NCBI GenBank assembly: GCA_003996215.1
Contig: QJPP01001832.1
Location: 186,001 to 250,000 of the forward strand
Source of the DNA: Jaltomata sinuosa
Taxonomy: Eukaryota; Streptophyta; Magnoliopsida; Solanales; Solanaceae
Direction: 5' to 3'
DNA length: 64,000 nucleotides
Position 1 is the first letter of the stretch. Every line of letters starts with the position of its first letter. The notes beneath the pieces were generated by a model. The model saw nothing but the letters and a program-made list of their open reading frames with translations. It made no database searches and was not told where the DNA came from. Below, piece by piece: positions 1-11,156 of this stretch. A program made the position numbers and the translations under genes.

Positions 1-255
1 TGAGTGAAATATGTATGATGATGTGATATGATGAATCTATAATCAAGTGTCATCGCACTGTTGTATGTTACTCCCTCTTTTGCCCCTAAAGTCCAATAAT
101 GGCGGGATCCATGGAAGGAATTCTCCTGAGTACCTCTACTCTGCCATACACCCCTCCCTCCGATCACCGTCGGCCCGTTACACTTGTTCTGGAATGGTAG
201 GATCCATGGAAGTCTACTCGTAGACCACATACTAACACAAAACTCAATTATCTCA

Positions 256-480
256 ACAATCGGGATCTCATAGTACGTGCTCGAATTTGATCCAGGTCTA
301 AATCAGTAGTAGTAATCTCATAAACCCCGTCAAAGGGTGCTCGAAGTGTATTTGGGTCTAAATCAGTAATCATATCTCGATAAACCTCATCGAGGGTGCT
401 AGGAGCGTATCCGGGTCTAAAACAGAGATCAAGTATCAAAATCCTTAAACAGGGTGCCTGGCTCGTATTCAGGTTTAATT
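256..480. repeat. Tandem repeat, about 60-bp unit, four degenerate copies
   Basis: Units share an ATCTCATAAAC start, a GGGTGCTCG centre and a GGTCTAAATCAG end. The two middle copies are the most alike and the outer ones are degraded. The repeat lies inside the LTR fragment and is not coding, although short ORFs run through it on both strands. Confidence 0.8.
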
Positions 481-1566
481 CCATAGAAAACAATGTTTAT
501 TTCTACGATCTAGCCGATCCTAGTATCAGGATGAAAACCAGCAATCAAATCATCATAGTATCCTCTCTACTTCGAGAGGTTTCATGAAACCTAGTTTCAA
601 AACCCTTTCAAAGTCACATTACCTAAAACAGGACCTCGGAGCCATGCAAAGTTTAGAAAATCAATTATAATAGGCCCCGAGCGAAATCAGTAGTAAAACA
701 TGCAGGGAAAACCTTTTCATGTATGATATGCTCGCAAATAATAGAGTAGCCCAAAATGGCTCACAAACATTTCCTATCAGCCCTGCACAGGCTCAACAGC
801 TCTACAACATTCATAACCAACCTAGAAGGATACCTCTATGTCCGGGACTCGCAGATATTCCCAAATAAGCCACCATCTATGTTCCAGAGTCAATACAAGG
901 GCACACAGGACCACAAGGGTAATATACAACACTACATGAATACTACAATAAACGTATGAAATAAACAGACAGAAAAGACGGGCAAGGTCTGGGGTACCAA
1001 CCCAAAAAAACCCACCAAAGGATACTAATTAATGCAGTTATAGTATTTATAGGTAGGGAAAGCCATAACCTACGTGTCGTCCGATGAATAGTTGTAGGAA
1101 CGGTGTCGTCCAGGATCGAACTGCACTGAGAAGCTTCGAATTACAAAAATACTATCAACACAATAATCTAGGTGTTAATACGAGACTAACGACATCCATA
1201 ATTCTATAAACATAACCAGGTCAAAATCTGGACCAGAAATGGGCTGGCGGGCCCCGCAACCCAACACTGAAAATTAAAGACACACATGTGTTCCTTACCA
1301 TCCTAGGAGCACATGCTCAAAATTTGAGCGGAAAGGGACCATGAAAAGGGGGTCAAAACAACCCCAACAACTCAAGAACAAACTAGAATTAAAAGGAGAA
1401 TTTATGAAATTTAAAGGTTAGAACTTACGAATTGAAGGTGAGAAATTTATCACAGACCGTAAAATAATCACCCCAACACCTTGGAACATGCCCACACAAA
1501 AATTGGGAGCTTGGAGTTCAAGAACAATGGAGGAAACAGATTGTGGGTGAAGAAAACGAAGGATAA

Positions 1567-1860
1567 GGTATATATACAGACATGGATTTGTTCATCGCTA
1601 TCTCGAGAAAAACCTTCGACATCGCGATGAACAAACTGGCCAACTCATTGCGATCGCGATGGTAAGCTTTTGAGATTGCGATAAACAACGGAGCAGGGCC
1701 ATCATCGCTATCGCGAGAAAACCTTTCGCGATCGCGATGAACAAACAGGTTCTTCACCACTATCGAGAAGAACCCTTCGAGATCGCGATGAACAAAAAGT
1801 CAGACATCCGCTATCGCGATGGTCTACCTTCGAGATCACGATGAACAAAATTTTGGCCAT
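1567..1860 (-). promoter_or_regulatory. TATA box and upstream CGCGATGAACAAA word array
   Basis: A TATATATA run at 1569-1577 is followed on its right (upstream in minus sense) by repeated words: CGATGAACAAA at least four times, and CGATCGCGATG and CATCGCTATCGCGAG variants in both polarities. CpG is dense here compared with the AT-rich flanks. The arrangement matches the U3 arrays of the other LTRs in the window. Confidence 0.6.
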
Positions 1861-2549
1861 ACCAGCAACAGAAAACCAGTAGTTCCCAAGACTTCTACGG
1901 GGTATTTCGGGCACAATCAGAACCCGATACTCACAAACCAAATATGCTTTTAGAGTGGAAACGATGTTCCGGACTCAACGGAATCGACGAAACTTCCATA
2001 CGAGGTCATCTCGGAGGAATGTTCACCCAAGTCAACACTAACTAACGCCAACCAAACACCCAAAATATGCTTTGATCACCCAGAACTCAAACCAACCAAC
2101 TACCTAACACAAACTCAGCATTTCGGAGCTATCGGCGTTGACAGAATTTCCATCAGAGGCCGTCTTCTCTGAATGTTGACCAAAGTCAACCAAACAAGCC
2201 TAACTAGCTTGAAAACACAGAATGAGAGAGAATTCCAAGCTTAAAAACTCCCGGATCCCGACCGAAGGTCTCACTAGACCAATGTCCACGCTATGGAGCT
2301 AACGAAACTGTCAAAATTTGATTATGAGCACGTTCACCAAGAATGTTTACTAAAGTCAACGATTTCAAAAGCCTAAAGCTCTAAAACAAGGAACGACCAA
2401 AAAGACCAAACAAACAGCCCGGGAATCAAACTACCAGCCCCAACAAGCCATAAATGACTTGGAACCGTTATAGACAAGCTCTAACAGAACAAGAAAGGCG
2501 AACACGCGTATATGACTGGGAGGGTCATTGCACAAAATAAGCTAAGTCT

Positions 2550-2765
2550 TGCACACAGACGTTATAAAAATAAGTTTGACCAATGAAAAAATCTTTTCGG
2601 CAGTTTTTGAGGCCTTTACGTAATTAAAGATGGAACTTTTTTTTTGAGTTGCAAAACAAATTAATTATTTTATCGCACACATACGTCATAAAATAAATTT
2701 GGCTGATGAAAAAAATTTCGTCGATTTTTGAGGTTTCCCCTGTACATAAGACAATTTTTATTTTA
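2550..2765. repeat. Two direct copies of a 100-120-bp unit
   Basis: Copy one begins near 2558 (GACGTTATAAAAATAAG) and copy two near 2678 (ACGTCATAAAATAAAT). Both continue through an ATGAAAAAA stretch and a TTTTTGAGG motif. The copies are clearly related but diverged. They lie between the LTR fragment and AT-rich sequence, and I cannot assign them to an element. Confidence 0.6.
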
Positions 2766-3610
2766 AGTCTCAATATATAATTATTATTATTTCTTGACTT
2801 TATTCAGTAAATATTTATTCATTATTAATATTTCTACTAAGTGTTTATACAGGTACTCATAGATACTTTTCGAAGTCAACACTCGGAAGAAGCTTGAAGA
2901 TCTTCGCAGATTCACTATATTCATTTAATTTTATGTCCCTAAAATTGTATAAACGAAGAGTATAGTCAAAAACTTTACTTGTAGGGAATGGGATAAGAGT
3001 ATTACTTTATTTACATATTTTATATATCTCAATTAAGTTATTACGCGCTTAGGCAAAGCTCAGGCCGTAAATACCTGCAAAAATAAATTAATTTGATTTA
3101 AGTACTTTAATTAATTCATATTTTACGCTTGGCAAACATTAGGTTGTTTTTCTTTTAAAATAAATCTTCATTCTAATTATTTTTACTTAGTCACTACAAG
3201 CAATTCTTTATTAATTCTTTTAAGTACTCTTTTCATAACATTAATCTAATCCGCTTTTACAAAAATAAAATAATTCATCTATATTTGCCCTTTTGAATTC
3301 TTTTGTTAATAAACTTTTTTGTCATACTAATAGAATTCGTGAGTTATGCGAAATACTGTTTGTGAGTACTTTTTTTCATAGGACAGAAAAAGTGATTTTT
3401 TTCATGTCAATAAAAGAGTACTTTCTTTTCATTTGGTACAAAAAGTGATTTTCTTTACATACATACTTTGTTTTACACATCTTTTACATTGTTCATTAAT
3501 ATACATTCTTTTATACAGTATTTGTATTTAATATATACGTCCCTTAAACATCCTTTACATACATTTTGTAGCAATATACATTTTTTGTATATACTCTTTT
3601 ATATATTTTT
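2766..3610. other. AT-rich intergenic sequence, no gene seen
   Basis: Strongly AT-rich DNA with homopolymer runs. A short motif (AAAAGTGATTTT with a CTTT flank) recurs near 3390 and 3440. I see no coding potential and no recognised repeat family. Confidence 0.6.
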
Positions 3611-4476
3611 ATAGAGATAATGCAGAAGTACCACCTTAAACTATAGATTAAATCTCAGCGACACACCTTAACTATACAAGGGTCCTATTACCCCTCTATA
3701 CTATTTTAAAGTGTAATAAATACATCAATTAGTGCTAGGGTGGCACAGAGAGTGTGCTCACTCTTTTGAAAGCAAGTGAGAGGCAAAAACATTAAAAAAA
3801 ATCTGATCATATAGGACACATGTCCTTTTTTAATTGGACATCTTACAATAAGTTGGTACACATAATTATTACAATTAAAACTTATACATATTTAATTATT
3901 TTCCTTTCTTTCTTTGTAAAATTTATTTCCCTCGTAACTTTTTTTTTCTTTTTTTCTTTCATTAATTTTGTATTTTTTCACTTATACTTAATTTTAAAAA
4001 AATACGTATATATTTTTTTAAAAATAATGATTCTATTAAAAAGTGACCTTTATTAAAAGGGTAAGAAAGAATTAAAAAATTGTGTGTATTTGAGCAAAGT
4101 TCAAATACAAGGAAAAGAAAAATATAAAAAATACATTCTTTTAGAAAAATACAAGAAAAATAAAAATAAATTTTTTTATGTGTATTGACTTATTTTAAAT
4201 ACAAGGCAAAGAAAATAAGAAGAAGTTTTTTTAAAAAAATAAAAATAATAAATATTTAAAAAACAAAAAAAAATTGAAAAAAAACCCATATATACATGTG
4301 GCAGCGCGTGTATATCACGACAATTAATTGGATTGGGTTATGACTCTACCTCAGCACATAAGGTGCAAAGAAATACAGAAAAAAAAATTAGGGGGGTAAT
4401 AGGACCCCTGTATAGTTAAGGTGTGTCGCTGAGATTTCACCTATAGTTTAGAGTGGTACTTATGCATTATCTCTAT
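3611..4476. mobile_element. MITE with about 88-bp terminal inverted repeats
   Basis: The left end (3611-3698) and the reverse complement of the right end (4389-4476) match over roughly 88 bases with about nine differences by eye. Both begin ATAGAGATAATGCA and contain ATCTCAGCGACACACCTTAA. The 690-bp interior is extremely AT-rich and codes for nothing plausible; the 78-residue Phe/Ile-rich ORF at 3820-4056 is low complexity. Long TIRs on a non-coding element suggest a Mutator-like MITE, and the terminus resembles a common Solanaceae repeat. The flanks are T-rich, so no target duplication can be read with confidence and superfamily assignment stays open. Confidence 0.85.
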
Positions 4477-5283
4477 TTTTTTATTCTCACAAATATGCTA
4501 AATTTATATTCTCTTTATAGGTAACTATTTATACACTATCACATTGATATAGATTTGATAAATATATTTTAATATATTCCTTTGTACATATTTTTATTTT
4601 ATTGTACATATTTATATTTGCAAAAAAGAAAAAATTCTACCTCATCCTCATTTGATAAATCAAGTCTAGTCGGGAATCATACTTTTTGGATCATAAAGGA
4701 TACCTGACACCTTTACTTGGAATAACTCGAGTCCTTACCTGGAATCTAAACTAATTTTCGTAGACTAAAATGCTAATTATATATGCAATAATCAAATAGG
4801 TTTCTTGATTTTCCTTTAATGTTTTTAAAATTAAATTTGGTCATGAACCATTTTATTTAAATGCTAAAAAAGTTCAGAAATAACATGTATGACTTAAAAA
4901 ATAGGTGGCTCCTCTGTATAATAATTAATCTTTTTAGAGTACATAAGTTATGCTTTATCTAATCTTGATAAAAATAGGGTGCAACACAAAGTATGAATGT
5001 TATCATCACAAACTTTAGTTGTTTTGCGTACTTATCACAAAAGTTGTTTACTTGATCTTGTTTTTACTATTTTACATATTAGCTACTAGAAGGATACATT
5101 TATATTCTTGACGGAACTCGGAAGACGAAAGTTTAGATAGAACTATGGTCAGATAGAGTAGGATATGAATCTTAAGGAGTGAATATGCATCTAGGATAGG
5201 AATATACCTAATACGCCCTACTTGGTTCAAAAACAAAAATTACAAAAGCATTTGCTTTATTATCATGACCATAGCAATATAGG
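4477..5283. other. Intergenic sequence, no gene seen
   Basis: AT-rich sequence between the MITE and the Copia LTR. No ORF, repeat or regulatory signal stands out. Confidence 0.6.
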
Positions 5284-5629
5284 TGTTAGACGAACACAAA
5301 AAGACGACTAGAGGTTCAGAAGGATTGTAGTCATAATATTAATCCCGTGAATCAATAACTTGACAAATATTTGCAAGATAACGAAAGTGAAGATGCAACA
5401 TGATTACATCTTCATAACCCTAGAACTTGCCTCTCATTGTAATTAAAATTGTGTTCAGTAGTTATTTTCTCTTTTAAGTTTTTGTTTAGGAACCCTAACT
5501 TTGGGACTAAGTCAATGTTCACCTATAAATAAAGGATTTTCTTCATTGTAATTTATCCTTAAAAAAAATAAGAACTTCTCTCTTCTCTCTACAATATTAT
5601 TATTATTGTTAATTTATTATTTTATAACA
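5284..5629 (+). mobile_element. Copia-type 5' LTR
   Basis: A 346-bp segment begins TGTTAG and ends TAACA, giving short inverted ends. Near its 3' end it has a TATAAATAAAGG promoter-like stretch (about 5525) and pyrimidine-rich sequence. It is followed directly by CGTTATCAGCACGAG, a leader typical of some plant Ty1/Copia families, and then by a Copia-like gag start. Reading is on the plus strand. The matching 3' LTR is not in the window. Confidence 0.75.
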
Positions 5630-5644
5630 CGTTATCAGCACGAG
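5630..5644 (+). other. Primer-binding-site-like sequence of the Copia element
   Basis: CGTTATCAGCACGAG abuts the LTR end, where minus-strand DNA synthesis would be primed. I do not assign the tRNA with certainty. Confidence 0.5.
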
Positions 5645-5705
5645 ATTCTACCGTCTCAAGATATTATTTCGAAAGCTAAGGTACTGTTTTTCTTCTTTTT
5701 TCTCT

Positions 5706-5755
5706 ATGACTAATCTTATAAAATTTGAGCTTGTTGCCCTCGATATTTTGGGTTC
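5706..5755 (+). pseudogene. Copia gag, N-terminal fragment
   Basis: An ATG at 5706 opens a frame reading MTNLIKFELVALDILG. It resembles the start of Copia gag polyproteins, which commonly begin with a short hydrophobic stretch containing LVALDI before the UBN2-type gag domain. The frame is cut after about 16 codons by the H solo LTR (from 5756). Gag-like sequence resumes only at 11157, and the central 100-150 residues expected of this family are missing. So the copy was either already deleted internally or lost sequence when H inserted. It is non-functional. Confidence 0.65.
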
Positions 5756-8416
5756 TGTCACGACCCAACTACCAGGCCGTGCAGGCACCTACTCTAAGCA
5801 CCTAGATAGGCAAACTCTTACCACCTGATCCAACAGGTAAATGTGAAAGTTGAAAATAAAACATGATAAAATAGCCTTTTTAATCATGGGAAAACATTTG
5901 AAAACTTTAATACAATGAAAATCCTATACATAACTTGAATACAACTCAGCCTAGGAACTAGTCTAAACAGGTACAAGAGCTCTATACGAAAATGTACAAA
6001 TATATAAAATAGACACAACTTCCAACGTAGGAACAAAGAGTAGAAGTTTCTAAAGATCCTCGTCGTCCTGTACCAATGAAACATCACTTATCCTGCAACC
6101 AGACTATACCCAAAAAAAGTTATAGCAAGAGTAGTATCAGTATAAATAACACATACTAGTACGCATCATCGGTCGACCCAAATCCACTACATACCATCAT
6201 AATAGGAATCAAGAGAAAATATGCAGCAAATTACAATTATATCCATTCTTTCAACATCCACTCTTACTTTAGGACTATTACCGCTACAACTTGTACGTTT
6301 TGTCTCAAGCCTTCCTACTCGGTTTCGCTGCTAACTCCGCAGCTGGGAGACTCTATACTATTCCCTCCTTGTCCAACATAACACATAGGACTTTCCCACA
6401 ATCCCATTAACTCTAGGACCTCTCAAGCGACACTTAACTCTAAGACTTCCCAAGTCACCCCTTACACTAGACTTCCCAAGTCACACATCGTACCAACCAC
6501 TATAAGCACCTCAGTGATTCAAGTCTCAACTATCAGTCTTACTATCCACCCTTATAAGACCTTAGTTCACCATCCTGACTCAAGTTAGGATCCTAAGTCA
6601 AACACCTTGACACTTATCCCTTAGCAAAATGATGGACTACCTGTGAGTTTACGCGTATCAAACCCCCAAGGATCCTTACCCTTGATATCCCACCAGTTCA
6701 AGCACTCGCAGAATACTAGCCTTGTTTCACTAAACTAGTCAAACCCGACTCCCTAGGGACCCTTGGCCCTCCAAGTTCACCCATCATGAACCCATCATTC
6801 TCTATGCCTCACAACCTTTAGTCATGTGCCCAACTAGCCCGGACACCACCGCTAGTCGGCCTATCACTCTTGTTGGATTAGGAATTTCAAAGGGACGACA
6901 TCAACCGAATATTGCTAGCCAATATAAAAAACCAGGTCCATGTGACTATCAATAATACCCCAGTCAACAATCGGACTCAACAACTTTATAAGTCATATCT
7001 AACTATGCAATTAACCAGACCACATATAATTATGTGACAACTTGCAAACCACTAGTACCTCCCAAGGATCCCTAGAACATGATCTATGCCATTTAACATA
7101 CGACCCTGGTTTATGGAAGAAACCACCTTTTTACTTAACTACACTAACCCGGCCCTCAAGGACCAATGTAAACGTCAATTACTAATAAACCCCGGCCTTC
7201 TCAGTAACCCAACATGTAAAGAACATCAATAACCGATAAACCCGGTTCACTCAAGGAACCAACCCCATATTTACATGTAACAATCTGGCCTCTCAAGGAC
7301 CAATATGCACAATCAAAAATTCAACAATCAACCTTGTCCACTCATGGAACCATCGATAAAATACAATCAACAATGTATATTTAACCTGTACAAGGCATGG
7401 TACCCGAACCAACCAATATTGAACATTGACCAGGCGTGGTATCTGAGTCAACCGTTAATATCCCGTACCAGGCATGGTACCCGAGCCAACTGAATAGCAC
7501 ACAAAATCAAACAATCAATAACTAAATGAACAACAACACACTTGTAACACCATCAAGCAACAAACTAAGTTCATTTCACATAATTGACACCCGAACAATT
7601 AGACATTCATAAACTCATTGCCTAAACAGGCAAGACACATACATTACTAAGTTAAGGTTACATGCATACATATTTTATTTGGAAAACAATACCATCACCT
7701 ACCCAGCAACCGAGTTCATAAACCCTAACATGGAAATTTTGTCCAAAGACTAATTCTTGGTTCACCCCTAGACACATATTCAACAGACCCATCAATTCAG
7801 AAACTCTCCTTTTAAGACAACACAGTAACGGGAACCCTCCCCCCTAACCTTGAGGCTTCAACCATTCTTGTTCACCCTTTTTTCTTTAAAATGAATTATT
7901 CCCGAAGACCACTATATCTAGCCATTAATTTACCCATAACACTACCGGTTCCCTGAACCTACCCAATAGTCTAGTTCCCAGACATTACCGATTTCCCGAA
8001 CCCACCCAACAGTCTAGTCTATGGGAATCTAACATCACCCACAAGTTATCAAATATAATCAAATTCGGGATGAACCACACCACCTTGACACCATCATTCC
8101 CTATTCAACCACCGGTCAATAACATAATATTTCCTCCAGACTCCATGCCCGAAGGCCTAAAAATAAATCCTCATGTCATTCTATAACAACAATATGAAAT
8201 AAAATGCAGGTCTAAGTCTACGCAATGAAAAACCTAGCCTACCTGGACGCCAAGCATCTGCAGAGGTCTGAACGCTAGATTCTAGCTCCGTGAAGGCCAT
8301 TCCTGATGGGGAGCAGGCCTGGAATCCACGGCTTTTCACTCCATTGAGCGAAAATCTCCCCTCCCAATTGTTCCCAAGCTTTGGAGCAGCCTAGGAGGGT
8401 TTTTGGAAAAACTCTA

Positions 8417-8467
8417 TGACGGTCCGTCCGGATGTGATTCCGGTAATATTTTTCCGCTCCTTGTGGT
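8417..8467 (-). pseudogene. Inverted gag-protease linker fragment
   Basis: On the minus strand this reads ITTRSGKILPESHPDGPS. That is the linker found just upstream of the protease in Athila-like polyproteins and in family B (compare 28320-28400 minus). Directly to its right the following residues (DIADDEEAVEEE) are encoded on the plus strand. Consecutive parts of one protein therefore point in opposite directions across about 8467. It is too short to be functional. Confidence 0.75.
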
Positions 8468-9373
8468 GATATTGCGGATGATGAAGAGGCGGTAGAGGAG
8501 GAAACTCCAAAGCCCGCGGAGAAACGCAAGGAAGCTGAAAAGCTTCCAACTATGATGTTTCGACACCCACCCCCCTTTCCCCAGAGGTTGAAAAAGAAAG
8601 CTGACGATGGTAAGTTCCTGAATTTCATGACCATGCTGAAACAAATCTCAATAAACAGACCATTGGTAGAAGCGCTGGAACAAATGCCCGGTTATGCCAA
8701 GTTCATGAAGGACTTGATTACAAAGAAGCGGACGGTAAGTTTTGAGCCGGAAGACAACCTCCATCACTGCAGCGCTATTTCCTCTAGATCGTTAGTGGAA
8801 AAGAAGGATGATCCAGGTGCGTTCACTGTTCCATGTACTATCGGAAAGCTCAACTTCGGAAGAGCTATGTGTGATCTTGGTGCTAGTATCAATTTGATGC
8901 CGCTAGCAGTGTATGAAAAATTGGGTTTGGGAGCTCCTAAACCAATGTCCATGAGAGTGATGATGGCTGACCGTTCGGTAAAGCGGCCCGTAGGGATATT
9001 GTCTGATGTGCTAGTAAAGATTGGCAAGCTTATCTTCCCAGCTGACTTTGTGATCTTGGATTGCGAAGTAGATTTCGAAGTTCCCATCATCTTGGGACGA
9101 CCATTGCTAGCCACAGCAAGAGCCTTGGTTGACATGGAGAAAAACGAACTGACCTTCAGGATGAACAATGAAATGGTCAAGTTCGATGTGTCCAGAGTAA
9201 TGAAGCAACCAAGTGACATGAGGGTGGTCGCGGTCATCAATGCTATTGAGGAAGCTCCTGCGGATGTGCACCTTGAGGAGAAGAGTTTGGGCGAGACTCT
9301 AGCTGTTGTAAGAAGTATGGTGCGAGAGCGTAAACATGTAGAGGAAGGCGGTGAAATTAAATCTAGAAAATGA
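8468..9373 (+). CDS. Retrotransposon aspartic protease (gag-pro C-terminal part)
   Basis: An uninterrupted frame runs from an acidic linker (DIADDEEAVEEE, from 8468) to a stop at 9371-9373; the first Met is at 8552 (273 residues). Counted from that Met, there is an RxPPPFPQRLKKK block (residues 4-16), the retropepsin active site DLGAS at 108-112, a hydrophobic core around 167-180 and ILGRP at 180-184. This is the Athila-type protease that processes gag-pol inside the particle. It ends in a basic tail (EIKSRK), followed out of frame by more Lys/Arg codons. No reverse transcriptase follows. The upstream gag is missing, so expression is unlikely despite the intact frame. It is the only undamaged family B protease here. 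Confidence 0.8.
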   Translation, partial: DIADDEEAVEEETPKPAEKRKEAEKLPTMMFRHPPPFPQRLKKKADDGKFLNFMTMLKQISINRPLVEALEQMPGYAKFMKDLITKKRTVSFEPEDNLHHCSAISSRSLVEKKDDPGAFTVPCTIGKLNFGRAMCDLGASINLMPLAVYEKLGLGAPKPMSMRVMMADRSVKRPVGILSDVLVKIGKLIFPADFVILDCEVDFEVPIILGRPLLATARALVDMEKNELTFRMNNEMVKFDVSRVMKQPSDMRVVAVINAIEEAPADVHLEEKSLGETLAVVRSMVRERKHVEEGGEIKSRK

Positions 9374-10390
9374 AAACACCGCAAGAGAATCTACAAAGAA
9401 AGAGCAAAGAAGTTGTCGCGACTAGCGATGGAGCCCAAAGAGAAAGCTGGAACGCCACACTCCATCGAGTTCTCTTGTTTTGGAGACCCTGGCAGTCTCC
9501 AACTTCATTCCGGAATTTAAGTCATATCGACTTCACAGGTATTCCTTTATTCTCACAGTTTTTAGCTTTCGCATATATGCATTGGGGACAATGTATGAGT
9601 CTAAGTTGAGGGTGTTGGGAAACCTGTAAGTCACCACCGAGGGTTTTTGTTGCCGTGTTTCTTTTCCCTCCGGTGTGCTATCTAGTAGAACCGGCATGTT
9701 TAGGCTGTTGTTTTAAATTTTTTTTAGTGTCTATAGCAAAGCATGAGATTTCTTATCAAAGTAGCGCCCCTTGAAAAATTTTCTGGTTTTGTACTTATGA
9801 TGAAACGATTGACTGTCTGGATCCTTGTATGTCATTGTGTGATTATGAGTAGAATGAGTATGCTTAAGCCAGACGGTTGTTTGATAGTTGGTAGCGATAT
9901 AGTTTCTTGGTGCCAAGAGCGTGTGAGATTATTGTCATAAATTCTTACTCTGTGCATGCATCTAGAACTTGCCCGGTCTATTTTGTTATGTTTGAAGTTT
10001 GGTTGCTTAGGAAAGGATCACAGGCCCTTTTTGTGTGCAGTCCACTTAACCTAAAAGACCGTCCAAATATAAATAATCCCTTGATCCCTGTTTGAGCCAT
10101 AATTGACCTTTGTTCTTTCAATAACCTGTCACCATTCCTGTTTAACATTGAATCCCTATTTGGCACTGGTCCTTCCTTGGACATCGTGCACCTCAACTCA
10201 GGCAATCAGCCTAAGTTGAGGGTGGCTACTATAGCGGTAAACCCTGTTTTGGCCCTGGTCCTTCCATGGACATTGTGCACCTCAACCCAGGCAATCAGCC
10301 TAAGTTGAGGGTGGCTACTACAGAGGTGAATGAGAAGAAAAAGGGGATGGCGATGATTGGTTGTTAATGATAAGGGCACTCAGGCCGTCA
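9374..10390 (+). other. Family B 3' noncoding module (plus strand)
   Basis: Matches, in the opposite orientation, the regions after the protease in both internal units of the B composite. Shared landmarks are CATTGGGGACAATG with CTAAGTTGAGGGTG (9580-9615), TCCCTCCGGTGTGCTAT (9667-9683), CATGCATCTAGAACTTGCC (9955-9973), AGGAAAGGATCAC (10009-10021) and AGCCTAAGTTGAGGGTGGCTA (10208-10228 and again near 10300). Lysine-rich remnants of the polyprotein tail run to about 9430. It holds no other coding sequence. Confidence 0.75.
10155..10328 (+). repeat. Tandem duplication of about 90 bp
   Basis: Two adjacent copies share CTGGTCCTTCC, TGGACAT, GTGCACCTCAAC and AGGCAATCAGCCTAAGTTGA. They differ by a few substitutions. 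The single-copy version is present in the B composite near 18920-18975 (minus), so the duplication arose in this copy or its lineage. Confidence 0.8.
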
Positions 10391-10439
10391 CTCTTAGGCA
10401 GAATGTTGTTTTTCGCGTCTTTTCTTCCGTTTCCGTGTT

Positions 10440-10557
10440 TGTTTCCATTTCCTACAAATACAACATAAAAACATCAAAAACAACAATGGTTGCTTGAAAA
10501 CGTACGATTGTTCTTAGTAAAAAGGAGTCGAAAGTGACGTAAATTAGCGTCACATCA
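10440..10557 (-). mobile_element. U3-terminal fragment of a B/J-type LTR
   Basis: ACATCAAAAACAACAATGGTTGCTTG and its flank to CACATCA match the right-hand ends of LTRs at 18203, 28111 and 31605. Only about 120 bp are present; the word array and the rest of the LTR are missing. Its direction is opposite to the neighbouring protease ORF. Confidence 0.7.
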
Positions 10558-10594
10558 CTCTAACCTCTTTGAAACTGAAGAGGAGAGAATGAAA

Positions 10595-10770
10595 TTATAA
10601 AACCCATTTTTGGGTTTTTTGGTCCCTTTATCCCGCTATAGTGGTCCAATTCTGCTCTAGCGGTACCTCCATAGCGGTAGCCATCCGATATAGCAGGGTT
10701 GACCGCCTTAACATCTGCTATGGCAGGAATTTCTCTGCTATAGCGGTCATCACTGCAGCATAATGTCAAC
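10595..10770 (-). promoter_or_regulatory. TATA-like motif and CTATAGCGGT word array in family H LTR
   Basis: A TTATAA at 10597-10602 is followed by repeated CGCTATAGTGG, CTAGCGGTACC, ATAGCGGTAGCC, GATATAGCAGG and CTATAGCGGTC words up to about 10750. It has the same layout as the other U3 arrays but a word unique to this family. Confidence 0.6.
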
Positions 10771-11156
10771 CATTATAGAGGTTGAAATGAAATAGATCCT
10801 TGGTAAATCCCCCAAAATTTCCTATTTTACAACAACACACTTCAAATCTTGAAGTTCCAAACTAACTCTTTCACGTCAACTTCGATATTGAGAGTTCTAC
10901 TCACCCGAATTTACTCTCGAAAATTTCTACGGACTCCCTAACACCTTAGCTAAAAGAAAGTCTAGATCAAACTTAGACATTTTACCCAATCCTTTCCCAG
11001 ATTGTCCTAGACCTTACCTCGCTCAGAATTTGTTCGAGACTAGCCTAGCCTAAAATTTCTAGCTCCCCAACCCAAAAGTTTTTCTAACCCATTCTTCGCA
11101 TGAATAACTTACCCATAACGAGGTGCCTTTTAATAATGAATGAATAGGTCATTACA

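Larger units (their letters stand above)
1..2540 (-). mobile_element. LTR fragment, probably Tekay-like Gypsy
   Basis: Noncoding sequence with the texture of a long Gypsy LTR. It holds a short tandem repeat (256-480), a TATA-like TATATATA at 1569-1577 and an array of CGCGATGAACAAA words just to its right (1590-1860). The other LTRs of this window show the same TATA-plus-array order, and there the element reads on the minus strand, so I place this one on minus. The left edge lies outside the window, and I could not find a clear TG or CA terminus near 2500. Short ORFs here have no recognisable product. The family name is a guess from general resemblance. Confidence 0.45.
8417..10557. mobile_element. 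Chimeric gag-protease element with internal inversion
   Basis: The segment is flanked by identical CTCTA (8412-8416 and 10558-10562) and has TG and CA termini, as for an integrase-made insertion into the H LTR. Its parts do not agree in direction. 8417-8467 encodes a gag-linker fragment on the minus strand. 8468-9373 (protease ORF) and 9374 to about 10390 (3' noncoding module) read on plus. About 10440-10557 is a U3 terminus, ending CACATCA, in minus orientation. A normal family B element would carry all these in one direction. The insert therefore looks like an already rearranged cDNA, or a later inversion inside an ordinary insertion. Confidence 0.7.
5756..11156 (-). mobile_element. Solo LTR, family H, interrupted by 8417-10557
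   Basis: Termini are TGTCACGACC at 5756 and GGTCATTACA ending at 11156, which are near inverted complements, as is usual for a large Gypsy LTR. The flanking five bases are GGTTC (5751-5755) and GATTC (11157-11161), a target duplication with one transition. No primer site, coding region or second LTR accompanies it, so it is a solo LTR of about 3.2 kb once the later insertion is discounted. A word array and a TATA-like motif at 10595-10770 suggest minus-strand reading. Much of 6100-8250 is noncoding, with CAAGG-type microrepeats such as GTACCCGA variants at 7380-7490. Confidence 0.7.

Noticed and set aside
1590..1860. CRISPR-like spaced repeats (also at 17600-18050 and 63320-63660)
   Set aside because: Words vary in length, polarity and spacing, and the context is eukaryotic LTR promoters.
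3820..4056. 78-residue hydrophobic ORF in the MITE
   Set aside because: Low-complexity AT-rich DNA gives Phe/Ile/Leu runs by chance; not a membrane protein.
8275..8644. Minus-strand ORFs of 119 and 76 residues
   Set aside because: They are mostly antisense of the protease ORF. Only their last residues (ITTRSGKILPESHP) are meaningful, and these are reported as the inverted fragment.
8764..9384. 206-residue minus-strand ORF
   Set aside because: Antisense shadow of the protease ORF.
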